NCBI GenBank assembly: GCA_030248225.1
Contig: JASANE010001525.1
Coordinates: 1 to 64,000, forward strand
Length of the DNA: 64,000 nucleotides
Direction: 5' to 3'
From: Trileptium ribeirensis
Taxonomy: Eukaryota > Nematoda > Enoplea > Enoplida > Thoracostomopsidae
The position numbers and the translations under genes were made by a program. Of the stretch, positions 11,831 through 25,500 are shown piece after piece (position 1 is the stretch's first letter; every line of letters begins with the position of its first letter). Under the pieces are notes generated by a model, which saw only the letters and a list, made by a program, of their open reading frames with translations, did not search any database and had not been told where the DNA came from.

Positions 11831-12909
11831 TTGAAATGGTTTAAGGTCAACCGTCAGTGAATCCAACCGAAAGAATTTTTCGTATCGTCACTTATTTTGT
11901 TACGCCTGTCCACCCCTCAGAACTATGTACAAGCCATGGGTGTTGACATGGAATGATACCCACGCGACAGAGGGCAAAATTTTTTGCGAAAATTGGTAAA
12001 AGTAGGTTGACAAAAAGTTTGGGGAATTCGAGGCACTAAAAATGTCAGACAGATCCCTGGCAACCCCTCCCCCAATGAGACCATCTACAACCCTTTATGC
12101 CGTCAGCCGTTTGTCACCTATGCCATACTCTATTATTATAGGTTTATTGGCATGCATAATAGGTGGTGTGCCTTAACATTTATGAGATGAGCATTTTAAC
12201 GCTTCACTGGTTCCAGAAGTCTAGGATGGTATATACATCAAACAGTAACACATGTGGCTACACTTATGTGATGACAACGATAGATGAAACCACGCTCGCT
12301 TCTTTTCATTCTGGCTAGCATATTATTCAGTTTTAGTATACATTATCTATGTAGTATATATGTATTTATGCATACGTATATTGCAATACAAGTGCTTCAA
12401 AGTCCTTGCGATTAGGCTTTCTTCTTTTATAAACTAAAACGAAGCTGTAGCATATTGGTTAGATTCAAGCATGACAACGAAATAATGTATGAAATTTTTT
12501 GTATTTTGCAATGTCGGGACATAAAAGATAGACATTCGACGTTGTTTGAGTTTAGAAAGTCTTTATGGTAGTTAGATGTGGCATAATTATAGTTATGTAT
12601 ATGTCAGATACTGATTTTTGGTTCCTATGTGAGGTAAAGTGACTTAAAATAGTGCAAATTAAAAAATTGTTGCGGAACAGTGAATATAACTGTTGATGTG
12701 GGAACTTGGCTAAGCAAAAATCAACGCCAAAGCCCTGTTTTTCTGTTTTATAACAGAAGAATTAAATATTAGCATTAGCTTCCTTATTACGTATAACCTA
12801 TATTACGTATACTATCAATTTTTCAAAAATCTCATTAAGCACTTTACAGGGATTTCTTACAGTTTAGTCCAAGTCCAGGTGAATGCATTATTTCCTATCA
12901 TAGTCCAGG

Positions 12910-13045
12910 GGTGATTGTAGCGACTGTATTTGCGATTAAAGCATTTCTTACGAATGCTATTTGCCACATTATATCCAGACAATAACAGGTACACAACACG
13001 ATTAGCGACTGCATTATTGTTAAAAGCATTTTTAACACCAGGAAT
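12910..13045. repeat. Short two-copy duplication
   Basis: The tract GTAGCGACTGTATTTGCGAT followed by TAAAGCATTTCTTAC (about 12,917-12,951) reappears diverged at about 13,001-13,035 as TTAGCGACTGCATTATTG followed by TTAAAAGCATTTTTAAC. It lies within otherwise featureless DNA between 11.8 and 13.4 kb. Confidence 0.4.
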
Positions 13046-13394
13046 ACAATTATCTCAAAGCATTTTTCAATAACCGGGCTTCTGTAATCATTTCCGCTTC
13101 AACACTTTTGTAATAGTAAAATAATAAGTTTCATTTTTCTACTGCAGAAGTAAAAATAATGTATTTCTCGAGCATCCAGGATTTCTCTTATCCGTCCCGT
13201 TTAGCACATTTTCCCCTATGATTGAACTAAATATGACCAGTATTTCTTCCTTTCAATAAAGTTTCATTTGTTTATGTGGCAGTCTTCGTCAGCTAAGTTT
13301 TTGGTAACGGGATCGTTTTGTTTCTTTTATATTGTTGTTGTTTGTTTGTATGCTGTACTTGTGGTTGTTATGACGATAAAAACGTTCTTTAAAG

Positions 13395-13517
13395 GAGCGA
13401 AAGCGAACCGAGCAGCTGGAAATCGAACGAACATTGCAACAATCTTACGAATCTCATTCAGCGCTGATTGCAAATTCAGTGAACCGACGCAACGAATTGA
13501 TTCGGAACATTTTCGAA
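13395..13517 (+). CDS. LRSAM1: LRSAM1 exon a (coiled coil)
   Basis: This exon has 41 codons, starts after TTTAAAG and ends before the donor GTTAGT, in phase 0 at both ends. It encodes E-R-K-R-T-E-Q-L-E-I-E-R-T-L-Q-Q and ends N-E-L-I-R-N-I-F-E. This corresponds to the start of the coiled coil in human LRSAM1. An in-frame TAA at 13,377 shows that the exon cannot extend upstream. The preceding exon was not found. Confidence 0.85.
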
Positions 13518-16500
13518 GTTAGTTGGGTGAAGGTGATTATTTCAAGCATGCTGTAGCATATACTGTAGTATGTGTGCTCGAACATTTCAAATTAAAACGC
13601 CATAAAGTGCCACCTAGTTCCTCTTGTAGCATCATATAAAAACATTTGTAGGGCTGCCTGTGACATTTGCAATAAATGGAATTAACATTTACAGTACTCG
13701 CCAAAATTGACCGTCGCATTTCGAGCGAGTGGCTCGCCCGAGATTTCGAAACTATTTAAATTAATAGTAAATTCTATTTTTAGAATAATTTTATGTCGAG
13801 CTAGTCGCGATCGAGCGACAGTCATTTTTGACGGGTGCTGTACTTATACGCAAACAATAAATAGTGGAAACATTTCTTAGCCAACATCGAGCACATTTAA
13901 AAGAGACCCCAATAATTTCGAACAGACCTCAAACAAGTTCGAACATCCTTGAACAATATTTGAAAATTTTTATTGACTAACAAAAATCGTATTAGTAACA
14001 ACATTAACGTGTACTTTTGATGTGAAAGCAAAATATTTCAGAAATTTACAGATTTAACACCAACTTATCCTTTGTCTTAATTAGCAACATTTTTACAACA
14101 ACAGTGAGGAATGTAATTGGGGTTTCAATTGGGTATTAAAAATTTTTATGCATTCAGGGAATAAAATCGATATACATAAGTTTAAAACGGATAATACAAA
14201 TATTTCTTAATGTAATATCTTACAGTATTCGGCTGCAGCGGTCTAATTTCATTTCTACTTTAACTACCTTTTTGTAGGTTAACTACCTTTTTGTAGACAG
14301 CTGCAAATATTCCGTTAATGTCCACATGCGCTTGCGAACCACCTATTGACTCGCTATGTTGTTAACCCTTTCATGCCCGAATTAACTTGTGTATCGTGCA
14401 ATGTTTGACAAACTCAAGCCTGCGCCATGGATCGAACCCGAAACGTACGGGTGAAACTTGTGTACACAAATTACTGAGTTGTCGGAGAGCTGTTGCTCGG
14501 TTCCTTAGCGAATAACAACGCACGTTCAAACGTACGACATACGACAAACTCAGTAAACACAACGAGTCGCAATGTGCGTTGGGTTCATTTGCACCTTGTG
14601 GGCATGCGAGGATTAGTTATGCGATAGGTTAATTTTTAATTAACCCTTTCATGCACGAATTAATTTGTGTATCGTGCAATGTTTGACAAACTCAAGCCTG
14701 CGCCATGGATCGAACCCGAAACGTACGGGTGAAACTTGTGTACGCAAACCACTGAGCTATCTGAGAGCTGTTGCTCGGTTCCTTAAGGAACCTCACAATG
14801 CGAGCGAATAACAACGCACGTTCAAACGTACGATATACGACAAACTCAGTAAACACAACGAGACGCAATGTGCGTTGGGTCCATTTGGACCTTATGGGCA
14901 TGAGAGGATTAGCAAAATTTTGGTAATTGAAACGGAGCGAGCGGAGTTTCCACCTAGCTTTGCTAGCTGCAAAAATCGTAAAAAAATCATTTTTTGTCGT
15001 CTGTTGAGATCATAACTCATCACCGGATGGATGGATCTTCACATTTTTTAATTTGACCGCAAATTCAGTCTATTTGTGCACAGTTCAAGATGTGTCCCGA
15101 GAGGGTCAAGAATTAAATTTTTTTAAATTTGGCCATCCGGATATCTTTCGCGACTTATATCTCGAGATAAGGCTTCGCACCACCTTCCGAAATCCTGTCA
15201 TCGATAGCTACAACTTTACTGTTAGTCATTTATTGTCATAGCTGCGGTTTTTGAGCTATGAGCCAAAGTTTAAAAGATATAACCAAAAGGTTAAAATTTT
15301 AAATTATTACAAGGCAAGTTTCGTGTCTGTTCTGGTGAACACTGGGATTATAGGGTTATCTAACAGATAAACAGGTTAGTTTTAACCCCATGTTGCTGTT
15401 AATAACCCGGCGAAACGGTGTCATAGCAAAATCTGGTAAATTTTGGCACCGAAACTGTCAAATTCCGCCACTATGTATTGTATAAATTGGGCCATCCAAT
15501 TTAGAAGTATGTAGGCTATTCGCCCTAACATACATGTCTACAAGTTATCGGGTTTGTTAAATAAGGTAAAAATAACTGTATTTCTGCGCTCTCCGTTCGC
15601 TGAAAATTTTGCGAGGGAGCGTGAACCGGGACAGCCCAAATTTGTTAAGAGGGTGGGCAATTTGGTCAAAAAACGGTTAAAAATAGTGCCAGTGACATTG
15701 CTAAAACGCTTTTTGATTGAGAAAAAAATTATTTTGAAGCAAATTTTGACAATTTACGAAATTTTTGGCTGCATGATGGAATTCTAGTACAAATTTTGAT
15801 CAAAAGACAATAAGGTGTCCAACTACGTAAAATTCACTATTCAGATTATAATTTTCCTTAAAATATGTAAATTAAAAATTAAAGCTTTTGTCTTATTGGT
15901 CATGGGAAGAAGAAGAAGAAATCGAGCTCTTCGGTTTTTATGATGACTAAAATGACCTTGCATTGTCACTGACGCTTTGCCGGTGTGTAATTACTAGCAT
16001 TTGACTTTAAGCGGGCTTAGGCCATTAAATTGGACAAAGTGGCCAATAAGTGCATAGTACCCACACTCGCCCATTTTCTCTCGCTTTACGAAGTGTTAAT
16101 ATGTTTTCCCCGTCGTGCTTTATTGTGCCGCCAAGTTTTATTGACGATATCGCCGTTTTCTGCTACTAAATTGTGCATCATTCTCGTTGCAAAACTCGTG
16201 TTGTCGTTTTGTCACTCCTAATGTTACTTATCTATTTGCGGTGAACTGTAGCTATCTGCTTTGTATGTTTCAATAATGTTTAGGGTCGCCAAAATGTACT
16301 CGATGCTATTTCTATTACGATATCTAAACTTGTTGCACAGTCGCTTTGTTCTGAAGTTATGTTCTAGATAATTTGAGTTCTCCTTTGTAGTTAATGGTAC
16401 CTGTCATGTCTTTGCGTTTACTCACAAGCTATGACCTTTAAAATCCAGTATAACGATTAATCATCACAAACCAGTTTCTTTGTCGATTGTCCTTCATCGA

Positions 16501-19500
16501 TCGCTCGATTATGGTTGGTTGATACAGGAAAAAACCACACTAAAAGGAGTCTGGGACAGGGTATCGTCACACCATATTATTTACTAAAATGGTTATTGAG
16601 CGGAGCGAAGCGAAGCGTTTTTGTTTCCGTCAGAAGGGAAATATCGGCACCATTGGTCCGTCCGCAAACTTCTCCATAACTACTAACTGGGCTGATTAAA
16701 AAATATTTTTATTTGAAAGGTCTAATATAATATATAGATTGAAACACATAGTTTTTGTCAAAATTTGCTTTAGTTAAGTAGTAATCTTTAGTTTAACGTG
16801 TATGCCTATTCAACATGACAATTGATTGGGTAATGCGGCGAACTGTCCTAGATACAGACGGTGTTTTACTATCTGAGGAAGTAAAAATCAGCGACGTCGA
16901 TTATGCTGACGATCTTCTACTTCTTGCTGATTCTGAAAAGTCAGCACAAGACTTCATAACACGACTGGCACATCATGCTTCAATGGTGGGTCTACGCATA
17001 AATACGGCGAAAACAAAAACAATGGCAGTCTGCCTCTCTGATGTGAACGTGTCTCTAGGCGGCGTTAACTTAGAACAAGTATCGCAATTCAAATATCTCG
17101 GAAGTACTCTCACTGAAACTGGAAAAGACAGTGATGACATCAATAGTCGAATTAGCCGCGCATCCAGCGTCTTTCAAAACTTAATGCTACCTTTGTGGAC
17201 AAGACCAGAGATCACCACAAAAACAAAGCTACGCGTGTATAACGCTGCTGTCAATTCAGTTTTACTCTACGGCGCCGAATCCTGGCCGATGCTGGCAGCA
17301 GACGCCCACCGTCTGGAAGTGTTCCAAAACAGTTGTCTTTGGCGAATCCTCGGAATACGACTTATCGACAGGGTTCCCATCAACACACTACACCGGCTGG
17401 CCAACAACCAGTTATCAATAGAGTCAGAAATCCGTAAACGTCGATTGAAGCTCTTTGGTCACGTCGCTCGTATGCATCATTCGAGAATCGCGCGAGCGTC
17501 GCTTTTTCCTAATCGCCCTTTGACGTGGCACAAACGACAAGGTGGTCAAATCAAAACTTGGACAAAAACAATCAACGACGATCTATCCCGAGTACATCCA
17601 CGTTATTGTGTGCAATCCGCGATCGAAGATGCTCAAAATCGTCCGATGTGGCGTGGTCTGATTCGCGATGTCATGATGGCGCCGAAAGCGACGGGACGGT
17701 CGATTCCATTCCAACGCTGAGCCGGCATAAACTCTCTCTCTCTATGCCTATTTTTAGCATTTTCAAACAAAAATTATTTGTTTTTCATTGAATAATTAGT
17801 GTAAAGCTATTATTTTAGTGCGCCGTGCTGATTATGAACCAGATGTTTACTACTGTATATTCGAGGATGTTAAAACGTGTTAATTAGTTAATTAGCTAAT
17901 CTTTTGAAAATTTTCAAAGTGCTCAGAAATATAAAAAATTGCACATGGGTGCTTTCTATGTCGCTGATCACGAATATATTTCTGAGGCTTTAAAACTTGG
18001 CCCTATGCTAATTAGCCAATTAGTTAATTTTATGCCAATTTTCAAATCACCTTAAAATTGCGCTCGGGGGTTTTCGATATCGCTGATCACGAATATGTCA
18101 CGTTTAAAGTTGTATGATTTTTATAATGTGTGCTAATTATCACTAATTAATTAGCTAATTTTTAGCTACCTTTTTGTAACGTGGATTTGACATCAAATGT
18201 CTGAAGATTTATTAAATATTTAGTTGAAATACGAGTATACATTAATAAGATATAAAATACTTTGCCTATTGCTCCGCTCACTTTTTGTAATTTATTCCGT
18301 GTACTAGTTATACTAGTAATGAAGCAGAGTATATTTCTTTGGATGGTTTTTCTTAAACGGTTTCTTTTCGGAATATGCATACAGCACTCGCCAGATATAC
18401 CTGTCTCTTTTAAAGCGAGCGAACATCGCGGGCGGTGTGCACGAAATTTTGTTCCCTATAACTGTTATTGATCGTCTGTAATACGTCCTCTGATATACTC
18501 TGTTATTTCTTTGGATTGTCATGTGGCTAAAACTAAATGCTTTTGAGACATGACACTTATAGTTTACTACATCCGAAATTGTTGTAAGTTAGTGTCCTAA
18601 AATATATCTGTTTCGGGAAAGTCCCGAAGAATAATTACAGAAAGTCATGTACAACTTCTGAGTAAGATGGTCAAACTTTATTGTAGCACCCGTAAACATT
18701 ATTGTATCTTGGTATTACCTGCCAAAATTGTTTTTACGTATCGTATCGTAATTAAAGAGTGAAGCCGCTCGCTGTAAATATGGTATGCAGTTGTGAGTGC
18801 ATGGTTGTAGACATGATAATGTGACAATAACAGGTTACTATTGCTCCTGTTACTATTGACAACAGGTAACTATTGCGAAGTTTTCTTTAGTGGAAATTTC
18901 AGCTCATGACAGGGTTAAAGTAACTAGGCTTGACTAATTTCATTAGTGTCATGGATTCATGCTGACTACCTGACGTGGTTTCTGTTTTGCAACAAAATTT
19001 CAAACGATGATTACAACCCCCAAAGTTTTGTACCCAAAACCACTTTCACGCTACGTATAATTTTCCGCTGGTTTTTATTATATACTGGGGTGTGACTCAC
19101 TACCAGATTGTGTCAGTGAATAGTTTGTGTATTGCAGTACAATCACATTCATGATATTGCAGGAAGAAGACATATTAAACAAAAGGCTTAGTGATGTTCA
19201 GTCTTTGAAGGATAAAGAGCATGAAAAACTTCGCGAGATTTTGAAGCAATGTAAGTTTGTGGATTGTTTTGTTAGTATAAACGTTAGAATATGTGTATAC
19301 AGCGTTTTCTCGAAAGATATGCGCCAAAATGTAGTTGTTTTACCGTTTTTGAACAGAGGCACAGAATTTCCCACAAGCAAATACTGATCGATGAAACTTT
19401 GAGGTGCTTTCAAAAATGAATGAAATATAAACGAAAGCAAATTTCCGGGTAAAGGTCGATCGTGCAATGCATGTAGTACTCACCAGAAACGATTACTTCT

Positions 19501-22500
19501 AGGTCGGTGTTTACTGATGTTACATGTTATAACACTGCTCGCTCGCTACTGGCTCTATCGAAAGGCGATAGTAATTTTTGGCATTTACTGTGCTTTCAGT
19601 CGTAATATTCGTTTAATAATGCTATCGCTGCTACGGCAGCAGAGTAAGTAAATGTAAAATTTGATTTTATAATTAAATTAATTGACGTTATATCTTTGAA
19701 GTTCAGTATTATAGCGGACTTTACGACATTTGGGATGACTTACTATCTTAACCTCTCTCACCCGTCGTCGCATTTTCATTTCAACAATTTGTTTGTTAAG
19801 ATTCTGTCTTATCGTTTCGTTTTGATTCCTATAGCTTTGGCTTCGCGCCCCTGCCGAAAACATTGCATTGTCCACCATAACTATCTCTTAAATAAGTGTA
19901 ACTATCAAGGACCTCGAATGTTTTCTCTGATTTGGGCTATACTTAGTACATTTTTCATGATTCAGTTTACGTGCTCTATTACCGGAAAACTTTTCTGCTA
20001 AACCATTCTTCAGCCATTCTGGTAATACACATTTCATAACTACACCATCGTTTGGTCCACTTCTTAATTACCGTTGCCTTGTCATAATATTTGTTCAAAC
20101 ACCTTTTCTCAAGTAATCTGTACGATCCTTCTAGTCTAGCACACCTTTTAATATTAGCGACGGCTTTTGAATCTACGGATATAGAACCTTTTGAAATATC
20201 GTTCATTTGTTGTCTTCAATAACCAAACGACCGGAAAAGCTTCAAATATATCTTTGGTATATAACACCATATGTACTAGCTGAAGCAGAGTAATTTTTCT
20301 TCTGAAATTTTCAAACATTCTTAATTAGCTATTAATTTTAAACATCAAAGTTTTATTTTAGGCATCAACGTTTTAAGCTGATTCGTGTATTTTCCAGCAT
20401 AACGTTTGTACTTTACGTCCTAATAGCTCACTTTTTGATAGAAAACGTATTCAAGGTCGATTCACTGGTGACCATTAAACCTCAGATATGAGTAGTTTTT
20501 TAATTGTTTTCAATAAATAATGTTGCAATATTTCCACTGTCTCATATTAATCACAACTATGCCTGTCGTATCACTATGTTTAATTATACATAATTTAATT
20601 ATAGCTGTGTGGTATTTTAGTAGAAGAACAATCCGAACATCTTGTCGCGGATCTCCAGCGATTCAATGAACAAGCTCGGCAAACCGAAAAAATTTTTGAG
20701 GCTGAAGAAAGGCGCAGGTATATTTTTAATTTATGTGGTGTGGTCAGTAACGTTGATCTGTAGTAAAAGTAATGTTTTCTTTTAGAACGACTTCTTGTCG
20801 AGCGAACGACGGTCATTTTGGGGAGCACTTAACTAACGGGCTTTCCCAAACTTCGTTGGCCGCGCCTTGAGAACTGAAGTGGCGGGGCCAGGAAAGAAAA
20901 ACTCAAACATGATGATAGGACCCCTTACCAGACGTCTGTAACAACACCAAATGGTCTAACTCGGCGACAGGTGTTTTCGAAAAAACGACGATTAAAGTTT
21001 TTCTGGCACAATAAATAACAGAGTACTAACATATATCTTTAGAAAAATGGCATTAACAGTATAAAAACATTGTTGTGTAATGTTATCAAATCTCGGGCGG
21101 TTGTTTCAGTACGGCTGAGACATAGCATAAAATTTTGACGACATAGCTAATGGTCATTGTTAGACCCTTTGGAATTGACCTCATTACACTACCTGTGTCA
21201 CTAGACCCTTTGACTGCGAGCTAGCAGTTCAGATTTGAAGAAAGACAAACTCGTTGGCTAGAGAAACAGTATTTGAACTCACTAACCATAAGCCTACGTA
21301 TTGTGAGCACGTTGGCTGTTCTTTTTTGTCGTCACTTCCTTCATCGCTGTGATCGTCGCTGAATTCAAATGATTCAGTGAATGGAATTCGATTGTCCGCG
21401 TTGCTATTCGTCGAGAGATTCTCGTAATAATTCCAATAGTCTTCTGGAATCGTATGAGAGCGGCATAATGCCATTAAATCTTTCTTTTTCGCATCGCTGA
21501 TTGCAAATTGTTGGCAATACGCAGGTTGCAGTTGACGTGATTGCGACCCTCGTGTGATTTTTGCAGGCGCTGTATACTCAGTGAAGTTGTCGTCGTAGCC
21601 AATACTGTGATAAATAGTGTTGCGTTTACCGGCAACATATCGGAAGGGTTTTATTGTCAGACAAGGTATCTCGGTCGCCGTGTCGCAAAAAGTTGTTCTG
21701 CGAGTAGTTTGAAATCATAGAAATTATGATGGCGCTACTGCTCAACAACGGATTTGTTTGAGGCTCTGCCTAATTTGAGAACATTGACCCATTCATTTGG
21801 GAGATTTATTTCCACATCTCGAGATGCATATTCAATACATAAATGCATCGTATCGCAGCACATATACGAATGTCCACTTTCGAAGAATTTTTGATCAATA
21901 TCAATTCCAAGTTGCTCGGTCGCCCATAGCATTGCAGCGGCAATGTATTGATTACGATTTTGTCCGCTGCACGTATCTGACCGTTCTATTATACGCGTCA
22001 CAGATCTGGGAAGGGATTTCAAAAATCGAAATAAGCACGACCATATTTCAATTTCATCCCTGTTCTTTTCCACCTCTGTCCAATAATAACAGTAACCGCT
22101 ACCAGTTGTATACTTGGTCGTATACAGTAAAGTTGTATGAAGTTAATTTTCGTTTGTAATATATTGTAAATAACAGCGGATAAGCAGAACAAAATCGGAA
22201 TAATATTTATGTTACCAGCTGTGTTAAACTATTGCAGGAGCATAGAATTTTCATAAACACTAATCAGTTCGTGAAAAAATATTATTGGATTTCAGAGAAT
22301 TCATGGTTCGAATTTTGGACATTTTACTTTTACAGTAATGCTGGCAATACTTACTGTCAAGACCTTGTATTGAATGACTAACCCCATACAGTCCATCACC
22401 TTAAATGCACAGTAAAGATGTATTGCACTGCGAAAATTACCGCAATAAAATTTTACCCTACGTTCACCATCAACAATGTACAATTGACTCAGATTATTGC

Positions 22501-25500
22501 ACCGGGACGTTACCATATTTCAGCTGGCCAGATGAGCATGCTGACCTACTATCCACTATAATTTTACTAGCTACTAGTTTCAACGCAACATTCCTATCCA
22601 CTGTATAAGTAAACCATGACGATGCTCTAAGGCGGCACACTCAAGTCAAATTACTCCAGCGCGATGTACCCAGCATATTTCGGCCGGCCGGATGAGCGTG
22701 CTGACTTGCCAACACTATTACTTGCCGTTGTTTCATGCACAGGAGTATTCTTATCACTCATTTGCAATGTATAAGTAAATGGTGACTATGCCCCAAAACA
22801 AAGCATAACTTAGTGAGAAAGCCTCAGAACTCGCACTGAGATATTACCTGCACATTCCAGTCAACCGTATAGGCGTTCTGTCTCAGTGATACCATCACAG
22901 CTACTCTTAAGCCACGCGTGTCCGCTTTATAATATCGTACGCAGCATACAGATAGACCCCTTAGCCATCACGCCTAAGAGCTGGTGACTTTTGTCTCAAC
23001 ACTGCCGAAAGATCTAACCGAGTTAGACCTCTTTCCAGTATCGTTTGTGACTGTTCATGTTCAGATATATAGACGTTTTGCATTTCCCGCCGAAAGTCCC
23101 TTATTAAAAGCGTCATGAGGTAGATCCTTTGGCAGAAACGTTCTCTGAAACATATGCTGTCTGTACACACTTTAATATTGATTTTAAATGTTTATATGAG
23201 ATAGAAGTTTGGCATCGCCATGGCCGCGGATGAAAACGTGGAAAGCCATAAATAAGTGCAAAACAATCGATAGAAATTTCGATTAAACGAAATTTAGATC
23301 GATTTCGATTTTGATTGATTTTAATTAAACGAGATTTCGATGACTTTCAATTAGCCAGAAATTCGATCAGTTTCGATTTTAGAGAAATGAACTAACTTTC
23401 AAATTAACATTTCGATTATTTTCAACTTAACCAAATTTCGATCGATTGCGATTAAACGAAATTTCTATATATTTTTCGATTGCACTTATTTTTGGCAGGG
23501 GCACTTACTTCTAACAGTTCATGCTAGTAAACGTAATAAATAATAAAAAGTGGCGGAGCAACAGGCGAAATATTTTATATTTAACGTATACATGTTTTTC
23601 ACCGAAATATTTAATCAATTTATAATAAGTATCACGTTTTAGACAATTGATGTTAAATCCACCATGCCAAAAAACTAGCTAGCTAAAAATAGCTAATTAA
23701 TTAGTAATATCAATTACCTAAATTAATTAAGTAATCAGCACACATAAAATCATACAGCTTTGAAAGTCACATACTTATGGTCAGCCATATCGAAAACACG
23801 AGTGCAAAAAAACAGCAATTTTGGGGTGATTTTAAAATTGAATAAAATTAAGTAATAAATGACTGTCTTTCGCTCGCAATTCGTTCGAAAAATGCAATTT
23901 TGCTGCAAAAAACGTCTTAGTTATTGTTATTGACATAAGTTGCTTATTTCTTTCACTCGCTCGCTCACAGTTGATTTTGGGGGTCCTGATACATAGATCA
24001 CGGCGATCTTTCTTAAAAGGATCAGGTTATGAAATTCGAGCAGCACACAGTGCCGCCAAATTTCATACGATTGTAGTCGAATATTGGGTAATGGAGGAAA
24101 CAGTTAGGTGGAAGTAATTTGTATGTTTAACGATGGCGAATTTACTCGTTGTATATATCGTATATATCTAATATTTACGTTTTAATAAAACAGCTATCGT
24201 ATTTTTATAAACATGTTTTTTTTCAGGGCGGAAGACGATAACTGGCTGCACGTTAAACTGAAAGAGTGTGAGCAATTGAGAAAGCAAGAAGTGCAAAGTG
24301 AGATCATAACTGTGTTTTTGCATGTTCGTTGTCTCCGACGCAGAGGGAAAGGGGCCACACAGGATTTTCGACCTCCCCAGGATCTCAGAGGCGCGTCCAG
24401 GTCATACCACCAGACACATTCAAGTTTCCTCCAGGTCAACCCCCCGCATCTCCAAATATTTTGAGGCGACATCAAAAATGATCATCGTCCTATAAAAAAG
24501 GTTATATATAGCAAAATTCAATACTGCTGCTTATATTTCCATTATTAATGACAAAATCCTAAGTAAAATGAAGCGCGGCGTTTAGAAATAGATATTTTCA
24601 TTAGATAATTAATATAATAACAAAACAACGATAAAAATGTAAATGCTTGATAAACACGAAATTATGCAATTATGAAACATCTTTCTCCAGGTAAGCTGAG
24701 GGAAATTCCACTCAGGTGTTTGCAGTGTCCGACCACAGGTATTTGTATGTAAATGCTGGGTGCCCCCCACCACAGGTTAAATTTTGGTTCAGCTGACATG
24801 ACATGTAATATGTCGCAACACAATAGAGATTTGTATTTGTCAGAGTAGAATGAAAATGTGGCCAAAAACTTTCACCCTCTTAGTTGGGTTATTACAAAGC
24901 ACTGTATTTTTTAATAATAATGGGGTGTACACGATGTATAAGTTTTAGTGTCAATGGAGCAAACACTTGCGTCTTATTTTGGGCTCGATAAACTGATCGA
25001 CAAACATAAGAAGGACAAGCAAATTATGCTCAACGAAACTGCGATAGAGTAAGACTGTATTTCTTGCGTTATTTATTGTTTGTTCATATCAAGTAGTGAT
25101 AGTAACCGTAAGGTATTTTTGTGTTAATAACTAGACAAGAGCTACAGATTTAATGCTAAGATGACTTGATGGCTCCTTGAATCGTAGAGAATCTTGAATT
25201 AAACTAAGGCTACCCCCCGGCTTCGAGAATTAAAATTTTCTAAATTTCATAATTTTAGGAGAAACGCTAAAAATGTTAATAGTTGGTCTCAGAAATGGTG
25301 CAAAAACTTCTGTTAAGGTTAAAATCAATATTTTTCATTGAAATTAAATTTGGATTTATGGTAGACATTCTGCGAAGTTTTTATGTCAGCTGTGGGAGCC
25401 AAAAATTTTGCCAGGCGACGTCAGCCGTGGAGCACCCGATTTTTGCCAAGGGACATAATTGTTCCGACAGACTGCAATCATGAATGTGTGACCGTGAAGC

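Noticed and set aside
14371..14901. Functional tRNA genes on the minus strand
   Set aside because: A and B boxes are present, but the acceptor stem cannot be folded and the unit continues into a tRNA-unrelated tail, so these are SINEs.
24194..24475. Frames on both strands covering LRSAM1 exon d
   Set aside because: They read through the splice donor at 24,298 or on the opposite strand; only the 71-base exon keeps the LRSAM1 frame.
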